Notes: generated by a model not told the origin, from the letters alone. A DNA stretch of 64,000 nucleotides from Chalciporus piperatus (GCA_038093975.1 JBBPTG010000019.1:62001-126000), one strand, 5' to 3'; numbered from the stretch's first letter, positions 30,616 to 43,911 are shown. Made by a program: numbers and translations.

Positions 30616-33600
30616 TCAATCAACCAATCCACCCGCCTCTCTCACCCTCCGTTCCCTATCCCTATTATTCCTCAACACCTTCTCGATCTCGCATCCCAGG
30701 GCCCAACACCACGCGTCCCTCTCCACCTTACTCCTCATGCGGAACACGAGCAAATTATTCGTTCCCCTCTTCATCAAACGAGGAATGGGTGATGTTGGTT
30801 GGAATGCGCCCGCCGGGGCGTTCGCGTGCCGCTCTGCCAATGGCGTCGATTCCCGGTACCATATAACAAACAAATCATCTTCATCCGGCTCCTCTGTCTC
30901 GAGGCCGTCGGAGTACCGCCGCGGCAAACTCGGCGACTCGGGAGTATACTCACCGCGCCGTAGCGAGAGCGCGGCAAGGTACCCAGAGCATACGTACGCG
31001 TCGAGTAAGCTGAGCTCTTTAAAGTCGTGGTGATGTAGTGTCGTATCAGGAGAGACGTGGAATTTGATCAGTCGACCTGAGACGAGGAAAAGCTGGACGA
31101 GTCTGCAGAGAGAGACAACGGTCAGGCCACGCGTGCAAAGCCAGATTATGCAGAGCACTGACTTGTATTGTCCCCTTAACCCTTGCCTCATGAAGGCCCT
31201 GCCAGATTTAACGATGCTCCTGCATCCGTTCAATGGACACCAGTTGTATAACGATGGCAGCACAGATGACGAAACGTCAGAGGCCAGAGGCAGTTCCGGC
31301 GGCGTATGGTACCCATCCGCATGGGAGCACTTCATTGCCTTGGGTGTCAATCGCGTGCGCTTACCATCCAAATATGCGACGTCCATCTCATCTTGTGCGT
31401 CATCGCGTTGACGCTGGGACCAATAGGTAACCAGGGCACGCAGTCTCCGCACCCACTCAATACAATCCATGGCTGAATGTGCCTACGAACAGCATGAGGA
31501 TGTTGTCAGAGCCCACGACTCGGATGCAGACGTTCACCCACCTCGAATCGTACGACACGGCCAGATGCAAGGACAACCTCAAATTCACGCCTGAGGTGCA
31601 ACTGCACCTTGTCGTGTACATGAGCATGCCCCTGATGACCACCCACGTCCTGTGCATCAATCTCATCGTGCGCAACGTCCTCACCATCGTCGGTCGACAA
31701 TGGGAGGTACGTTCGCCTCACAACGTGCACGTTTCTGAGGTCCAATTCCCCATAGGCAGCTCGAATCTGATCTCTACCTCTCAAAACCTCGCTCTCGAAT
31801 AGATCCTTGGCGTACTGATCCAACGTCGGATGCAGTGTCCCTGATACCATGAGCGAGAGGTGAGCGCTTGGAGGAATGGGAGGATTTGCTTCGAAGGGTT
31901 GCAAGGAGAACAAGTGACCGTCGTGCGTCACGACATATAGTCGGTGTCGACCCTGATGCCTAATACGATCAAGGTAGCCCTCGATTGCAGGCGGCTCGAC
32001 CACCCTCTTCCCGTTCTGGAGGTGAACATGATCTGGGAGATGTTCCCCGAGGCGTAACTCGAGATGAGCTAGCCGTGTACCCTAAAAAAAACCGACGAAA
32101 CATGAAGCCGAGTGTGAAGAGGAATGACAATAAACGACTGAACCTGTCGAAGAGCCAATCCTGCAAGGATGGCCCATGGCCGTGCATTGTCGTCAACGTC
32201 TCTTTCGTGACACACCCAATCGAGCTGCACCCCAGATCTCCACGCAAGCTCTAGCTTCTTGCCAGCTTGTAGCTCGTACTGGATAGAACTCTTGCACGTC
32301 ACCGAAGCGATGTCTGGATTCTTTTTGTCCGAGCGAAGTGCGTGTTGTACAAAACCGATAATGTTCTTATGATTGAAAACCTCGAACGCCTTGTCAAAGT
32401 TCAGGGCATCCTCCATTGGAACGTCGATGTTGATGCGCATGTCAATATCAGGGAAGCGGATCTCGATTAAAGGTGGGATCTTTCCACCAAGACGACGCCT
32501 GCGCATACATTAATGAAAAGCACTCAAGAATACATGAAGAGACTACACTTACCAGAGCTGCCACAGCCAGTCTTGTGCTCTGGATCGACTCTTGACCTTA
32601 AAGATGAAGACATTAGTACCCTCTCTCGGGACCTGGAACAATGCTCGTGCTCTTGAATCACTCCTTTGCACGGACGTCGGCGGACAAAGAATGCAAAAGG
32701 TCTGGTCGATGAATGAATACAACGAAACAGAGGTTCGTTCTGACGCCAAGGGGATTACGAAAGCAAGATGTTTGTGCCCAGTAAGTCGTTCTTTTCCAGG
32801 AATGGTCTGTTCGGCAGGATCAATGTTTGGCACGGGTTTCAGAGGATGGAATGGAAACCAACGTAATCTTCGTATAGCTCTATTCTATCCCGTCTCCATA
32901 CAACCAAAAACTCCCCGCAGTCTTCGGGAAGGAGATAGCGAGTCTGTCGATTTTGCACCTCGTCGAAATGACATGGAAGTGACTCGCACTTTGTATAAAA
33001 GATTCTCACGAGCATTCGATCTTGGACAATTTCAGGGGGAAAACGGTAGGTCTTGAAAGACACAAACGAACCTCGGAGCACGACGTTACCTGAGGCCAGC
33101 TGTGAAGACGCTGCGTCCACAGCTGCACCGGCGCTGCATCCAATGACCTCGCTGCCTGTCCTTGCAAGGACAGCACCTGGCGATACTGGGGCTTCTTCAT
33201 GTATCTCTTCGACATCCAGCAGTGAACCTCCTGTATTTGCGTTATCGCGTGAAGGTTCAGTTGTCTTCGATCTCGATAATGCCTTCTGCTTCACACCCTG
33301 GTCTACGAGGGAAACGCTACGGCCTATTTTTCGTGCCTTGCCAGATGATGGCCCAGCCTTTCGCTTCAAAATAGACTTGAGACCCGAGTCATTTCCCTGA
33401 GGTGGCGCACGTTCGGGAGTACGAGAGGGCGAAGATGGATCAGCGAGTAATTGGGCACCTGACGAAAACGTGGAGAGATCGGCAACCTGTTCGGGGAGAC
33501 TAACAATAGAATGCGACTCTGGCGGTAGTGTTTGTGGGGATGATGGCAAGTCTGTCCATGCCGTCCAATATGAGTGTGGACCCGTCGAAGACGAGATCAC

Positions 33601-34176
33601 AGTCGAAGTCGCATCCAGGGCCTGCGATGCATGTTGTGGTTGCGGTGTTTCAGGAACCGCAGGGGGTTCGGGAGGAGAAGGTGGCGCGTGGTGCCCAAGT
33701 ATGCTCACCCCAAGAATGCTGCCAACTTCGAAGCTGCCGCCAACCCAACGCGTGATCAGGCTGGTACCATGACGGTGACTACTCTGACGGCGCAACGGGC
33801 GCGTCCAGGGGCTTTCCCGCCATCGCCTCAACAACTCTCCTCGAACGTTCTCCTGCGCTTCATCATCCCAGTCTTCCTCCCTGCCACCTTCGCGTAGGTA
33901 GAGTTCGCGTGCGTGATGGTCCAGAACATCTGTGAGCGCAGCGGAGGCGGCGTCAAAGGATGCGTCGTCTTCGCCCATCACGCCATGCATCTCTGCCAGC
34001 GTCTTCTGTGGCATTGGACCAATGAAGAACCGACGGGGCTGGTCATTGCGGGTGATGTGGCTCTCTGGAACGACACCATTTGCCGGTGGCTGAGTGAAGA
34101 GTGCACATGAGCTTGAAGGGTCTGCGGGTAGAGAGCGCTGCTGGGTGGTAGATTGAATGGAAGGCGAGGAAACCAT
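30616..34176 (-). CDS. Spo71/Mug56-like PH-domain protein
   Basis: A gene of about 1,050 residues starts at 34176 (MVSSPSIQSTTQQRSLPADP). N-terminal motifs are NDQPRRFFIGPMPQKTLAEM and ITRWVGGSFEVGSILGVSIL. A long Ser/Pro linker follows, then GNVVLRGSFVSFKTYRFPP, DRMLVRIFYTKCESLPCHFD and EFLVVWRRDRIELYEDY. Further exons give PH-like blocks: LFQVPREGTNVFIFKVKSRS with RAQDWLWQLW, PPAIEGYLDRIRHQGRHRLY with VVTHDGHLFSL, and DLFVIWYR...LLVFRMRSKVERDAW with CWALGCEIEKVLR before the stop at 30616. This multi-PH layout with the FFIGPMP motif matches fungal Spo71/Mug56-type proteins, linked in yeasts to prospore membrane growth and phosphoinositide binding. Its role in a basidiomycete is open. Confidence 0.75.
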
Positions 34177-34583
34177 TGCAGTCGTTCTGTTCAGACGTCG
34201 GGGTACAGAGATCTAGAGAGAGAGAGAGAGGACGTGGAATGGTCTACATTGTCTGGGTCTGTTTCGGTTCGCCGCAAGTGGTTAGTGACGTCACATCTCC
34301 GACTGCAAAACATGCATACCCGCCAACGCGGCGTGTCCCGCGTGAGGAAAGCAAATGTACAATGAGATTATGACCACTAAGCGGTGATGGGTGTGATAAA
34401 GTACATAAGAGAATCTAAGGGTGTCTATACATATTCCTGCTGCATTCAATGTTTTATTTCCGGCGCCTTGTCCCCGAGAGACAGGATTCGGTGGGATTCC
34501 TCAACGTATGCCTCCGCCTCAGACCTCTCAAATCTATGTAAAGAACCTTCAATGTCCGCAAATCATTAAAAGGGCGCAATCAC
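34177..34583. other. Gap between Spo71-like and AOX genes, with GA tract
   Basis: This 407-nt stretch holds a (GA)n run at about 34213-34231 just upstream of the Spo71-like start, in the 5' leader or promoter, and the AOX 3' UTR. No gene is seen. Confidence 0.5.
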
Positions 34584-36045
34584 TTACTCGATTTTTGTGC
34601 CCTTCACAAACATATCAGGCTCGCGGAAAGCGAACGGGTTCACGTCCGTGGAGGTGTTCAGATTAGCCAAGCTGTGGTTCACGAACCTATGTGTCGACTC
34701 GTCACTACGGACGGCGTAGATGACGTCGAGAAGCTTCGCATCTGGAGCGAGTCGCCAATAGTCGATGGAAATAGCGGGAGCCGGCATTTCAGCCCATTTT
34801 TTCAGGTGGCCAGCCTCTATCTCCTCGATGCATCGCGTACTACGGGGGTGAGAACGGATCAGATGAGCTGGGGATCACCTCGTGGAAGGAGCACCTACTA
34901 TGTGATCACCGCTTCTTCTTCAAGGTGTCCCACGAATCGGTGACATGTCCGAGGTGAGACCAAGTAGGCGAGGACTACGGGATGGAGTGAGAGCGGAGCC
35001 GCAAGGCCATCAAGAGTACGTACAGAACATATTGAAGAAGACACCTTGTGCACCGAGAACGAGTGCACGGAAGAAAAGGGTGGGTTCTTTGAGCGTCATA
35101 AAAGTCCTGGAGAAGGCCAGCGGATCAGAATCAGTTTTAGCACAACAATGTACGCAGCTACACACATCAAGTGCATCCGCTCGTTCTCTGCTTCTTCAAG
35201 CAGTGTGTGGATCCACCCAGAGTCGCGTCGCTGACGGAAGTGCAGTTAGTCCACCTCGTCATACGGCCACAAAGTACAACACCTACCATGAGTCGGAGAC
35301 TGCCGAGGTGCCTTAGCATGGCCGCAACCATACCAGGAACACCAGCGACCGTTTCAAGGAACAAAATTCGAGACAGCCAGGCATGTTCGCTAAGGATATA
35401 GCCCTTTTCTCTCAGTTCTTCCTCTGTCATGTGATGGTCTCGCGGAAGTGGCTTGTGCTTATATCCCGAAACGAAGTCAAAGGACCATCTAGATCCAACC
35501 TTCAGCACAAGTCGACAAAGTAAATGACAGTAACACACCTTGCGAGCCTGACAAAATTAAGTGCAATCTTATCAGAAAATGTCTTTGCTTCTCTGCGAAG
35601 GATCTACGGAGGGAATGTCGGTGTATAATGCGACATAGCAAGAAGGCGGACATACTGCCACAGATTTCAACTCCTCTTCTGAGTACACTGGGTGGAATAA
35701 AACCCAGTCCCCACGAACCTCCTTGGGTACTGTGCTCACTGCATCAGGTACTACAAGAGCAAGCTTTGCGGACGCTTTGTCCTCTGTGAATTCATGTCAG
35801 AGACCATCTCGCGCATATATTGTTGTAAGCAACTTGCGTCTGTGAAATCCTTCCGTGCCGACGTCCGCTTGTTCGGTTGGACGTTTCTTGGCAAGAGATT
35901 TCTGATCGGTTTGCCCAGTATGGAAGCGCCCAGTTAGGTGTGGGGCGAGGGACAAGTTAGGGGTCCGTGTGTAGACACATCCTACAAGAGCGGAACGTAG
36001 GATCAGGGGATGCTGACGAGCAGCGATTCTAATCGGTGTATACAT
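34584..36045 (-). CDS. AOX1: Mitochondrial alternative oxidase
   Basis: The start is at 36045 (MYTPIRIAARQHPLILRSAL), a mitochondrial presequence. Later exons give VRGDWVLFHPVYSEEELKSV, TFSDKIALNFVRLARW, SFDFVSGYKHKPLP and RILFLETVAGVPGMVAAM. Di-iron ligands follow: the LET glutamate, EEAENERMHLM (E, E, H), GHLEEEAVITYTR (E) and RSDESTHRFVNHSLANL (E, H). The stop is at 34584. All six metal ligands and the usual length of about 370 residues are present. The enzyme passes electrons from ubiquinol straight to oxygen at the inner membrane, bypassing complexes III and IV. In fungi it is typically induced by respiratory block or oxidative stress. The unusually long upstream gap may hold such control. 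Confidence 0.96.
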
Positions 36046-38360
36046 GAGCGAAGCAGTAATGGTGGATATAGAAATGCTTTTGGGCGCTGATTCACTTCGC
36101 GAAGTACTTTATGCCACTCACAGCCCGGGATTCTACGAGCTTGTCCGAAAGGCGCCGTGACTCGACAAGTGGCAGTTCTAGGCTGTACAAGAGAACTCAT
36201 TGATACAGTCGATATCGGATGGAGCCGAAATTGACTCGCAGCTGATAAGTTGTCGATGGGCAAACTACTTGAGCCTAAGGTCACCCTGACCGACGTTGAT
36301 TGGCTGTCAGCCTGTCAGCCAGCTTTTGACTTGCGAAATAATGCACGCGATGGTTGCAAAAAGGCAGGTGTTTGTCCAGCAGATAAGCGTCTAGCTTACA
36401 TTCTGTGCTCGTACTCGACGCTCGGTAAGTTCAAGTACAGCCAATGCGCTGATACAGTATCTTGGGTATAGTCCCCGTCATCTGCTGACTAAGCCACATG
36501 TTCCAGAATGGAATTTCGTGACCCTATTGACCTTGCGAGCCAGATCAACACACCAGTGAACCGCACATGCCTTGCACATCACAATTCATCTTGTCGATAA
36601 TCAATGGTTAAGAGGAAGCAAGACCATTTGGAGTAATGAACACATCTAGGAAAATCAGGATCCCCGCACTTCCTACACGCATTGATAGCATGAATGCCAG
36701 GAAGGTCATGTTTTCAAGACCCAGTTACGATACCCAAGGTGGGGTCGTCCGGAAGCGAACTGGTCTGGGAGTCTGAATGACTCATTATCTCGAAACGGAG
36801 ACGGCTGGTATTGCTTCTTTAAGGTGTCCATGACATGATCGGGCGACTAGCCAGCGTGGCAGCCTAAGAAGGTCAATTGAAAAAAAAAAACTTATCGATG
36901 GTGTCCTTCGACATCGGGCGCAGTTCGACATTTGACGACCAAAACACGCGCATCAAAATGGAAGCCCTGATATTCAGGGGTGTTTATTGCATCTAGAAGG
37001 TAAATAATCGTTAGCAATCGACGAGGCTGTAGCAAAGGACGTTTGCGGCCACTTGGAGGAATACACTTGCCCTAAGACGTCGGTATCGATCCTGCGGGAA
37101 ATGGATGGCCATCTCAGTCAATGGGGGGCAAGTCTTGTCCAACGAAGGACGTAGTGAAATTTCCAACACTCGGTCGTGTTCACACAGTCATTCGAGTCTG
37201 GAGCCAATTAAGTCCGGATCTTGAGCAGAATGAGGCAGGTAGGAGATATTAGCGATCTGATATTAAGAGAAACATGAGGCATAAGGTCACCCGAAAGAAT
37301 ACGGAAAAAAAAATAGTCGGCGACGTCAGGCGAGTCTCGAAGGGCTCTGGGAAGGACTTCTCGTGCTGCTGGAACACGTCAGCGGTGAAGTGAGAAGACC
37401 AGGACGGGTAAAGGACTAGACCTAGTGTTCGAGTGGTAAGTTGTGGGAACCCAGAACTTTGGCGGGTTCATTACCGGAACTGCAGACGCGATAGCACATG
37501 GGGAAGAGGCCGATGAAAGGGTCAGCGCTGCCATAAAATGGGGAGCCACATGATCATGCATCAGAACATGTTGACAGTGGTGTAAAACTAAGCAGAGCTT
37601 CGAATACCACGATCGTGCAGGAATCGGAAACATGAGATTTTCATCTCCGAGGTCGAGGAGGGAGAGGGGATCCTGGAAAGGCATCGTTGAAGTGGGCTAG
37701 AGATGACAATAAGATGTAAAACAAACAAGCTGTCCAAAGGAGAGCATGGCGGTCACTATGACGAGGAAAGAAGAATGTACTTAGTGGGTACGGAGCGTGC
37801 GAACGGGATAATTAATTTGCTGGGGGATGTCAAGTTGATCAGAGAACAGCAGGAACATGCTTTGAAAGCACGATGCGAGCAACGAGGGGTGGTAGGCGTG
37901 ATGCATGACGAATTGCACGCATGAGATAGAATCTCGCACAGGATGTGAGCGGAAAGAAATGATGCATCGTGAGGCAATGCAAGGGCATTGAGTTGTACCT
38001 AGTTGTACAAAGATATCCAATGTTAGCGAGGGTGCAAGGAGTTGTACGGATCTGAGGAGATCTTGGCTTAGTGAGAACAAGCCGATTGGATGAAAGTTTG
38101 GATGTGGACGGATTCAACGTGTTTTGAGTACAAGACACTTAAGGCTACTTGGCAACTACAAGACAGGCGACCTGACGCAAACTCGCGGGAGTAGACGCCC
38201 AGTCAGTGGCTGGCCGAACAGAAATTCCCCGGTGGTCGATCAAAATTTCTAGCCAGCGTCAGCCTCTGTCATATAAAACCTCACGGAGACGGCCCTGGCA
38301 CGTCTTTCTGACCACGTCTTCACGCTGGAAAGCTCCAGCAGATGTGTCACATCGGGCCCG
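36046..38360. other. Long gene-free region upstream of AOX and CENP-B-like gene
   Basis: About 2.3 kb lie between divergent starts, the longest such gap in the gene-rich part. Short open frames (up to about 100 codons) have no family signal. Poly-A runs occur near 36880 and 37307. I see no tRNA, no repeat and no inverted terminal structure. It may hold regulatory DNA for two genes or a non-coding transcript. Confidence 0.5.
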
Positions 38361-40466
38361 ATGGAGAACGTCCCGCAATACGGTGCTAACCCACTCCCAG
38401 TCTATCCATCCCCTCCCTCCGCACGCGCCCTCGATTCCGATCATCACTCCCAGAGCACCCACTGGCTTGCCCACCACAAGCAACCCTCCGCCAGTGCTCA
38501 GCCCTCCCAGCAACCCGACTCCGTATACTCCGTCGTAAATCGCACTCCCGACAGCGACGCTTATGTTTCTCCCGCTACCTACACTGCCGAACACCCATAC
38601 ACCGCCTATCCAGAGTCCCCATCCATTCGCAACGATGAAAACATACATCCCGCCATGTCAATCCAACACCAGATCCCGTCCAGCATAGGACCCGCTCGAG
38701 TGACGCGTCGTCAGGCACGTGCACAGTCCACCGCCCTCCACCTAGGCATAAGACGGGCCCGTCCACAATCCGCTACACACAATGAAAATGAGGAGGTGCG
38801 TTTTCCTATATGTGCCATTGTTCTATGCGCCATTGATCTCCCTCTGACCTCTCTCCAGCAGCCCACTTACTTCATGTCCCCAACCAGTGCCATCTCCCGT
38901 CCTCAGACACCTACCAACGGTCCCGAGTCTGCGCGCTACCAGCACCCTGCAGAACGTACGGCCACTTATTCTCTTCAATCCAGCGGTGGCAGCATGTCTT
39001 TACCATCTCCCCGCTATCTCCCGACACCCGTCTCTGGCTCCCCTTATTCCCCATTCTCCTTGTATCCTACCCACTCCAGATCGGGATCTTCTTACTCTAC
39101 ATCTAATGGACGTTCGGCTTCGCCTGCCCTGAGCGTAGCTTCTGCGCTTACTTCTATCTCATCGGCTACTTCTGCTGCACCTAATTCGCAGACATTTGCG
39201 GCTTATCCACTCCCTTCACCGCCGGTAGGACCGGTCGTTCCACGCGCCAAACAACGCAAACAGCGTCTCTTCAACGTCGACCGCAAGGCAATCTGCCTCT
39301 ATCACCAGGAGAACCCGAATGCGCGTCAAGAAGATATCGCTGCTCGTTACGGCGTAGAACGTAGCACTATCAGTAAAATCTTGAAACACAAAACAAAATG
39401 GATGAACGTCCCCGAGGACGACGATATGCGTGTCGCAAAACATCGGTGAGTCCATCCCTTTCGATCTTGACCTGAATTAAAGCCTGGGCCTAGCCCGTCC
39501 AAATTTCCGGAGGTCGAGGAGGAGCTCGTCAACTGGCTCGTTCAAATGAAGCAACAGAATACGTTGCTTACAGATGCCCTCATACGGAACAAGGCAAAGG
39601 AGACCGCAAGGAGCCTCCAGATCCCCGACGAGAGATTCAAAGCCAGCTCTGGATGGGTCGAAAACTTCAAGCATCGCCATAACATCCGTAAAGGGGTTTG
39701 GCTCGGAGCTACCAAGACCCTGCGTGCCACTCGCGGCGTTGGTGCCACTCATCTCCGGAAAGGTAGCAACGAGAGCGTTCTGTCGCCTCTCAATCCTGCT
39801 TTTGAGTCGTCCAGGTCGGAGGCTCTCTCCCGAAGGGATTCGGGCAACATTGCTGACGATGACGAGGACGAGGACGACAAGGAATCCGAAGACGATCAGG
39901 ATCTCGGTCCCCCTCATGACAATCAACCCGTGGCAGGACCGTCTCACTCACACGGCCAACCGTCTGTCTCTCATAATCACGCTCTTCCTTCGATATGGAC
40001 CATGCATCAAGAGCCCCTGTCGGCGACCCACACCCCGATTTCATCACACCCGTCGACTTCGCAGCATAACATTCTCCCTCAACAGTCATTTCCACCGGCA
40101 CAACAGGAACGGCATCACGACCCAGCCGTCACTGACGTACACCACCAAAGCTCCCTCCAGCTCGTCGCACCACAGCATATCCCCATATCTCAGCGGCCCC
40201 AGGAAGTCCCCTTGTCAACTCATGGAGATACCAGCACAACTTATACGAACTCTGTTGTTGTATACCAACCAGCCCCTCCGATAACGACTGGGAACACCCT
40301 TCCCGATATCGCAGAGGCAGAGGATGCCATCAATAAAGTCATCCTATTTGTGGATTCGCAATCTCCCTCCATTTTGACTCCCGAAGAAAGAGACGCGCTC
40401 ACGCAGATAAAGTTCGCCCTGTTCCAGGCCGCGAGTGGCGTTCCTTTCGTCAGGGATCGGAGGTGA
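38361..40466 (+). CDS. CENP-B/psq-type helix-turn-helix DNA-binding protein
   Basis: The start is at 38361 (MENVPQYGANPLPVYPSPP). A Ser/Pro/Gln-rich N-terminal half of about 280 residues precedes a two-part HTH. The first part is RLFNVDRKAICLYHQENPNA, then RQEDIAARYGVERSTISKIL with KHKTKW. After an intron comes the CENP-B-type HTH: FPEVEEELVNWLVQMKQQN, LIRNKAKETARSLQIPDERF and FKASSGWVENFKHRHNIRKG. The C-terminus is acidic, then Gln/His-rich, and ends DIAEAEDAINKVILFVD...FVRDRR at 40466. There is no DDE transposase domain, so this resembles domesticated Tc5/pogo-derived factors such as fission yeast Abp1/Cbh. The likely role is DNA binding in the nucleus, perhaps in silencing or transcription. 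Confidence 0.85.
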
Positions 40467-41370
40467 AGGAGAGCAGGCCTACGCCGACGCTCGGAACAAA
40501 AAATGGACTTCGATCAGAAGGCATCTTACGCTACACAACGTTGATTCTTTTTTTTAGCAAAAACATCATACTCATTCTTGCTCTAACACCATATGTCACT
40601 CTTACTGGTAAATGTTCGCCTCCACTCGCATATGCACTGCATCCTCCAAACCCTTGCATATTCAACACATCGCACTGCTACTTGATTTTTCTTCTTCCTG
40701 TTTTCACAGTAATCTGGGGCAAATCATTTTTTGCATTCCCGTTTAAGTGGTACTCTTTTGCATGCCAACAATTCACTCATCACTCATCGCACTTTTTTTT
40801 CTCTCCTTCTCGTCTCCCATGATATCTGCATCGTTGTCTCGCCACATCCGCTTCTGCTAATGCTTTCTTGCACAGACCTACCGTGTCACAATTAACAGAG
40901 GGAATAGTCCATGCCCAACTTCTATTGATGCCCGCATATGATATGTGTTCACATTGTTGATTAACATGTCCTCATTACCACCGTGCTTCTGAGCGACGCT
41001 ACATCAAGGATGCCTTGTCTTCAAAGTGTAATCATGCCTCGATGGCAAGAAGCGATCAAAAACGAGCTGACAGGCGATGGATGATCGGCGTGCAGTCCTG
41101 TGGACCCATGGTGTTCACATCAAGAATGCGGAATGCGGATTAGAAGTGTGGGCGTTCCACATCGAAGCTACATCGGTGTCTCATGTGAGTCGACTGCGAG
41201 AGGCACTGGCAAGATCGGTCGCTCGAAATGCCCGCGCCGCTCACCTTTGACCTTTGGCCCACGAAACAATAACAAATGACTCCGCAACCGATGGTCAGCG
41301 TTTCGAGCTCTTCGAGCCCTTTTCAGGTTCTCTAATAATGGAGTGAGAAAACGAGATCGACATCCAGTGC
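40467..41370. other. Convergent intergenic region
   Basis: About 900 nt lie between the stops of the CENP-B-like gene (plus) and the DUF2462 gene (minus). T-rich tracts near 40548-40557 and 40791-40800 fit 3' UTRs. Nothing coding or repetitive stands out. Confidence 0.5.
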
Positions 41371-41744
41371 TCAGCGCTCAGCGGTGGTGTGGGGGACGAC
41401 GTACGGTTCAGGAGCTGCGTTTTTCATGATCGTCAGTTTACCAGCTGATGCGGCGGACACCATCTGCTGCTCGATCGATTTGGTGACCTTGGCTCTGAGT
41501 GCCTGTGATGGTGGTGAGAGGGGGTATTGATGAGAACCGTCACGGTTCGCGCAAGGGGAAGGGAGAGAGTGGGACGGTGGATGGTAAAACATACCTTGCG
41601 CATGCCAGCCTGTTTCACGAGGACTGGTTTTTTCGGTGGTTCATGGCGTCGACCTTTCTTGGGTGCTGATGCTGCTTTTGCGGCGTGTCTCGCCTTTGAA
41701 GACGAGGGTTTGGTCTGCAGACCTTTTACGGATCCTTGAGCCAT
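41371..41744 (-). CDS. Small basic DUF2462 (UPF0390) protein
   Basis: The start is at 41744 (MAQGSVKGLQTKPSSSKARH), rich in Lys and Ala. One intron of about 99 nt separates VLVKQAGMRK from ALRAKVTKSIEQQMVSAASA. It ends TIMKNAAPEPYVVPHTTAER at 41371, about 91 residues. The MAQG..K.......SK........KKG pattern and the T.SIE..M.......L..MK ending match the eukaryotic family that includes the human Leydig-cell-tumour 10-kDa homologue, thought to be nucleolar. Divergent start lies 132 nt from NDUFA9. Confidence 0.85.
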
Positions 41745-41876
41745 AGATGGAGTGTAGAATGATAGTGATAACTAGACTTATGTGTTGGCGATATGAGGTT
41801 GGCCAACTTCGGAAATTTCCGGCGAGGGTGGAATTACCGGCCTCGCTGGCGTTCTACGCTTCCGTCGCTGTCCTTG
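41745..41876. promoter_or_regulatory. Bidirectional promoter between DUF2462 gene and NDUFA9
   Basis: The two start codons are 132 nt apart in divergent orientation. No clear motif is picked out. Confidence 0.4.
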
Positions 41877-43511
41877 ATGTTATCCAAATCTCACCTTTTG
41901 CGTGCCCAGCGCGCACTCTTCGTGCAGAGGAAGGTACTGTACACGTTCTCAAACTATTTCGTGGCTTGTTCGTTGCTCACGTCCCACAACTTGTAACGTC
42001 TAGCGGGCTCTGCACGACCTCGCTACACTCCCTGGCCGCAAAGCGGTCGTCTCGTCTGGAACACCCGGATACAGCGCCGTCAGTGGACACGTCGTCACCG
42101 TCTTTGGATGTACTGGCTTTCTCGGGAGATACCTCGTCTCGAAACTCGGTGCGTACCACCCGCTTTCTGCTTGCGGGTTTGAACCGTGCATCCAACTTAC
42201 CATGCTCCAACTGTGGCACGTAGCCCGAATGGGTACCCAGGTCATCGTTCCGTACCGCGAGGAAGACGAGAAAAGACACCTCAAACCTATGGGTGATCTA
42301 GGCCAGATCGTCCCCATGGTAATTCGTCACTTTTTCCCTTCCTAACAGAAGACACACACAACGTGTCTGATTGATTGAATTCTTTTTTTCATGGTTCGTG
42401 TTTAATAGGAATGGGACATCCGGAATGAAGACCAAATAGCTGAATGTTTAAGGCACTCTGACATCGTTTACAACCTCGTCGGCCGAGATTATGAGACAAA
42501 GTGGGTGATTTCTTGTCCTGACCCTGGATATGGGACGTATAGTTGATTGTTTTTTTCTGTCTCATTTCGCGTTTCGTGTTGTGGTATTCTCTTTTTCATG
42601 TTGCCGTTTTGGTGTTCGCTGGTTATTACAGGCACTTCAAGTATGCCGATGTACATGTCGCCGGTGCGGAGAGGATCGCGAAGATCGCTGCAGAGAGTGG
42701 CGTTGAACGTTTCGTCCAACTATCCCACCTGAATGCTTCGCTGGACTCCACGTCTGCGTTTTACCGCACCAAGTTTGAGGGCGAAGAGCGGGTCAAGAAC
42801 GCCTTCCCGAGTGCAACCATCGTTAGACCGGCGGCGATGTACGGCTACGAAGACAAGTTCCTGAACAATATGGCTAGTAAGCTTCCTACGAACACCTCCG
42901 GCACGCTGCGCCTTACTAACGTGATCATCGACGCCCAGTTTGGCCCATCTGGTGGAAGTTGAACTATGGAGAGACCAAAATAAGACCCGTACACGTAAGT
43001 GACAGTCGATTTCGGTTTTGAATTTGAACATCGAATTGATGGGATGGGGACGTTTGTTAGGTCATGGACGTCGCGCAAGCGCTGGCTAATCTGATGAGTG
43101 TTTCGCAATTGCCTGGCACGCTTTCCCTTCCTGGACCAAGGACGTTATCATTGGAGTACCTTGTGGATTTAGTGTCCTCTGTGACATACAACCCACCTTC
43201 TCGGGCACCAGTGGTTCCCAAGCGAATTGCGCTGGCGGTTGCCAGGGCAGCGCAAGCAGCTTGGTGGCCGCTCATCTCCCCGGATGAGGTTGAAAGGCGG
43301 TTCTTGGACGACGTGGCCGTTCCGGGAGACTGGGAAACGGTTGGTGTGGTTCCGGATGAGATCGAGAACCACGCGATCACGTATCTTCGAAGGTATCGAT
43401 CTGCGTACGTGTTGATTTTGTGCATGTATTTGAGGGTTTTGCTGATCATTGCTCGTTCGATACAGCGACAACTTCCAGCGGCCAGTGGTTTTCCCGGCGA
43501 GAATGAGTTAG
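41877..43511 (+). CDS. NDUFA9: Complex I 39/40-kDa subunit NDUFA9
   Basis: The start is at 41877 ([19 protein letters not shown]), a presequence, spliced to [19 protein letters not shown]. The dinucleotide-binding motif [19 protein letters not shown] follows, then [39 protein letters not shown] with [65 protein letters not shown] and [17 protein letters not shown]. The stop is TAG 43509-43511 after VVFPARMS. It is an atypical short-chain dehydrogenase that binds NADPH structurally at the Q/P-module junction in the mitochondrial inner membrane. All family blocks are present at normal length of about 370 residues. Confidence 0.94.
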
Positions 43512-43911
43512 GCGTATCGTATCCGATGCTCGGGAACGTGTAGATCGTGTCATGGTAGATATCATGACATGTTAGTCAGTACACGAAATAAACTGATGAC
43601 GCAAGAGAATTCATTAAGAGCGTTGCCAGGAGGGGAGCGTTCGCATGATGCCGAAGAGGGATTTGGGGCGGTCAAATTCCACTGGAAGTTTTCAAATGAA
43701 ACCATGGGACCTGAGCAGGTGTCCGAGAGGAGAATATTATTATAGCATCATCAGATAAGACATGTGGGTGTTCGGCGAATGAGAGCGTATGTGAGTAGGA
43801 CGATGTGGTACGATGTGGTACGGGACACTGCGGAACGGGACCAGTACTAGGTGTATTGTGAGAATACGGAGCGGTAAAACCGCGAACGTCAAGGCATCAT
43901 GACATAATTTG
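43512..43911. other. Convergent 3' region of NDUFA9 and TOM22
   Basis: This 400-nt stretch lies between two stop codons. A small direct repeat, CGATGTGGTA twice at 43800-43820, is the only feature. No gene is seen. Confidence 0.5.

Noticed and set aside
36250..36471. Frame MGKLLEPKVTLTDVDWLSAC, faintly BRCT-like
   Set aside because: Only a single W-containing stretch resembles BRCT; the rest does not, and no exons extend it.
38259..38648. 129-codon antisense frame rich in Gly and Val
   Set aside because: It is a shadow of the Ser/Pro-rich start of the CENP-B-like gene on the other strand.
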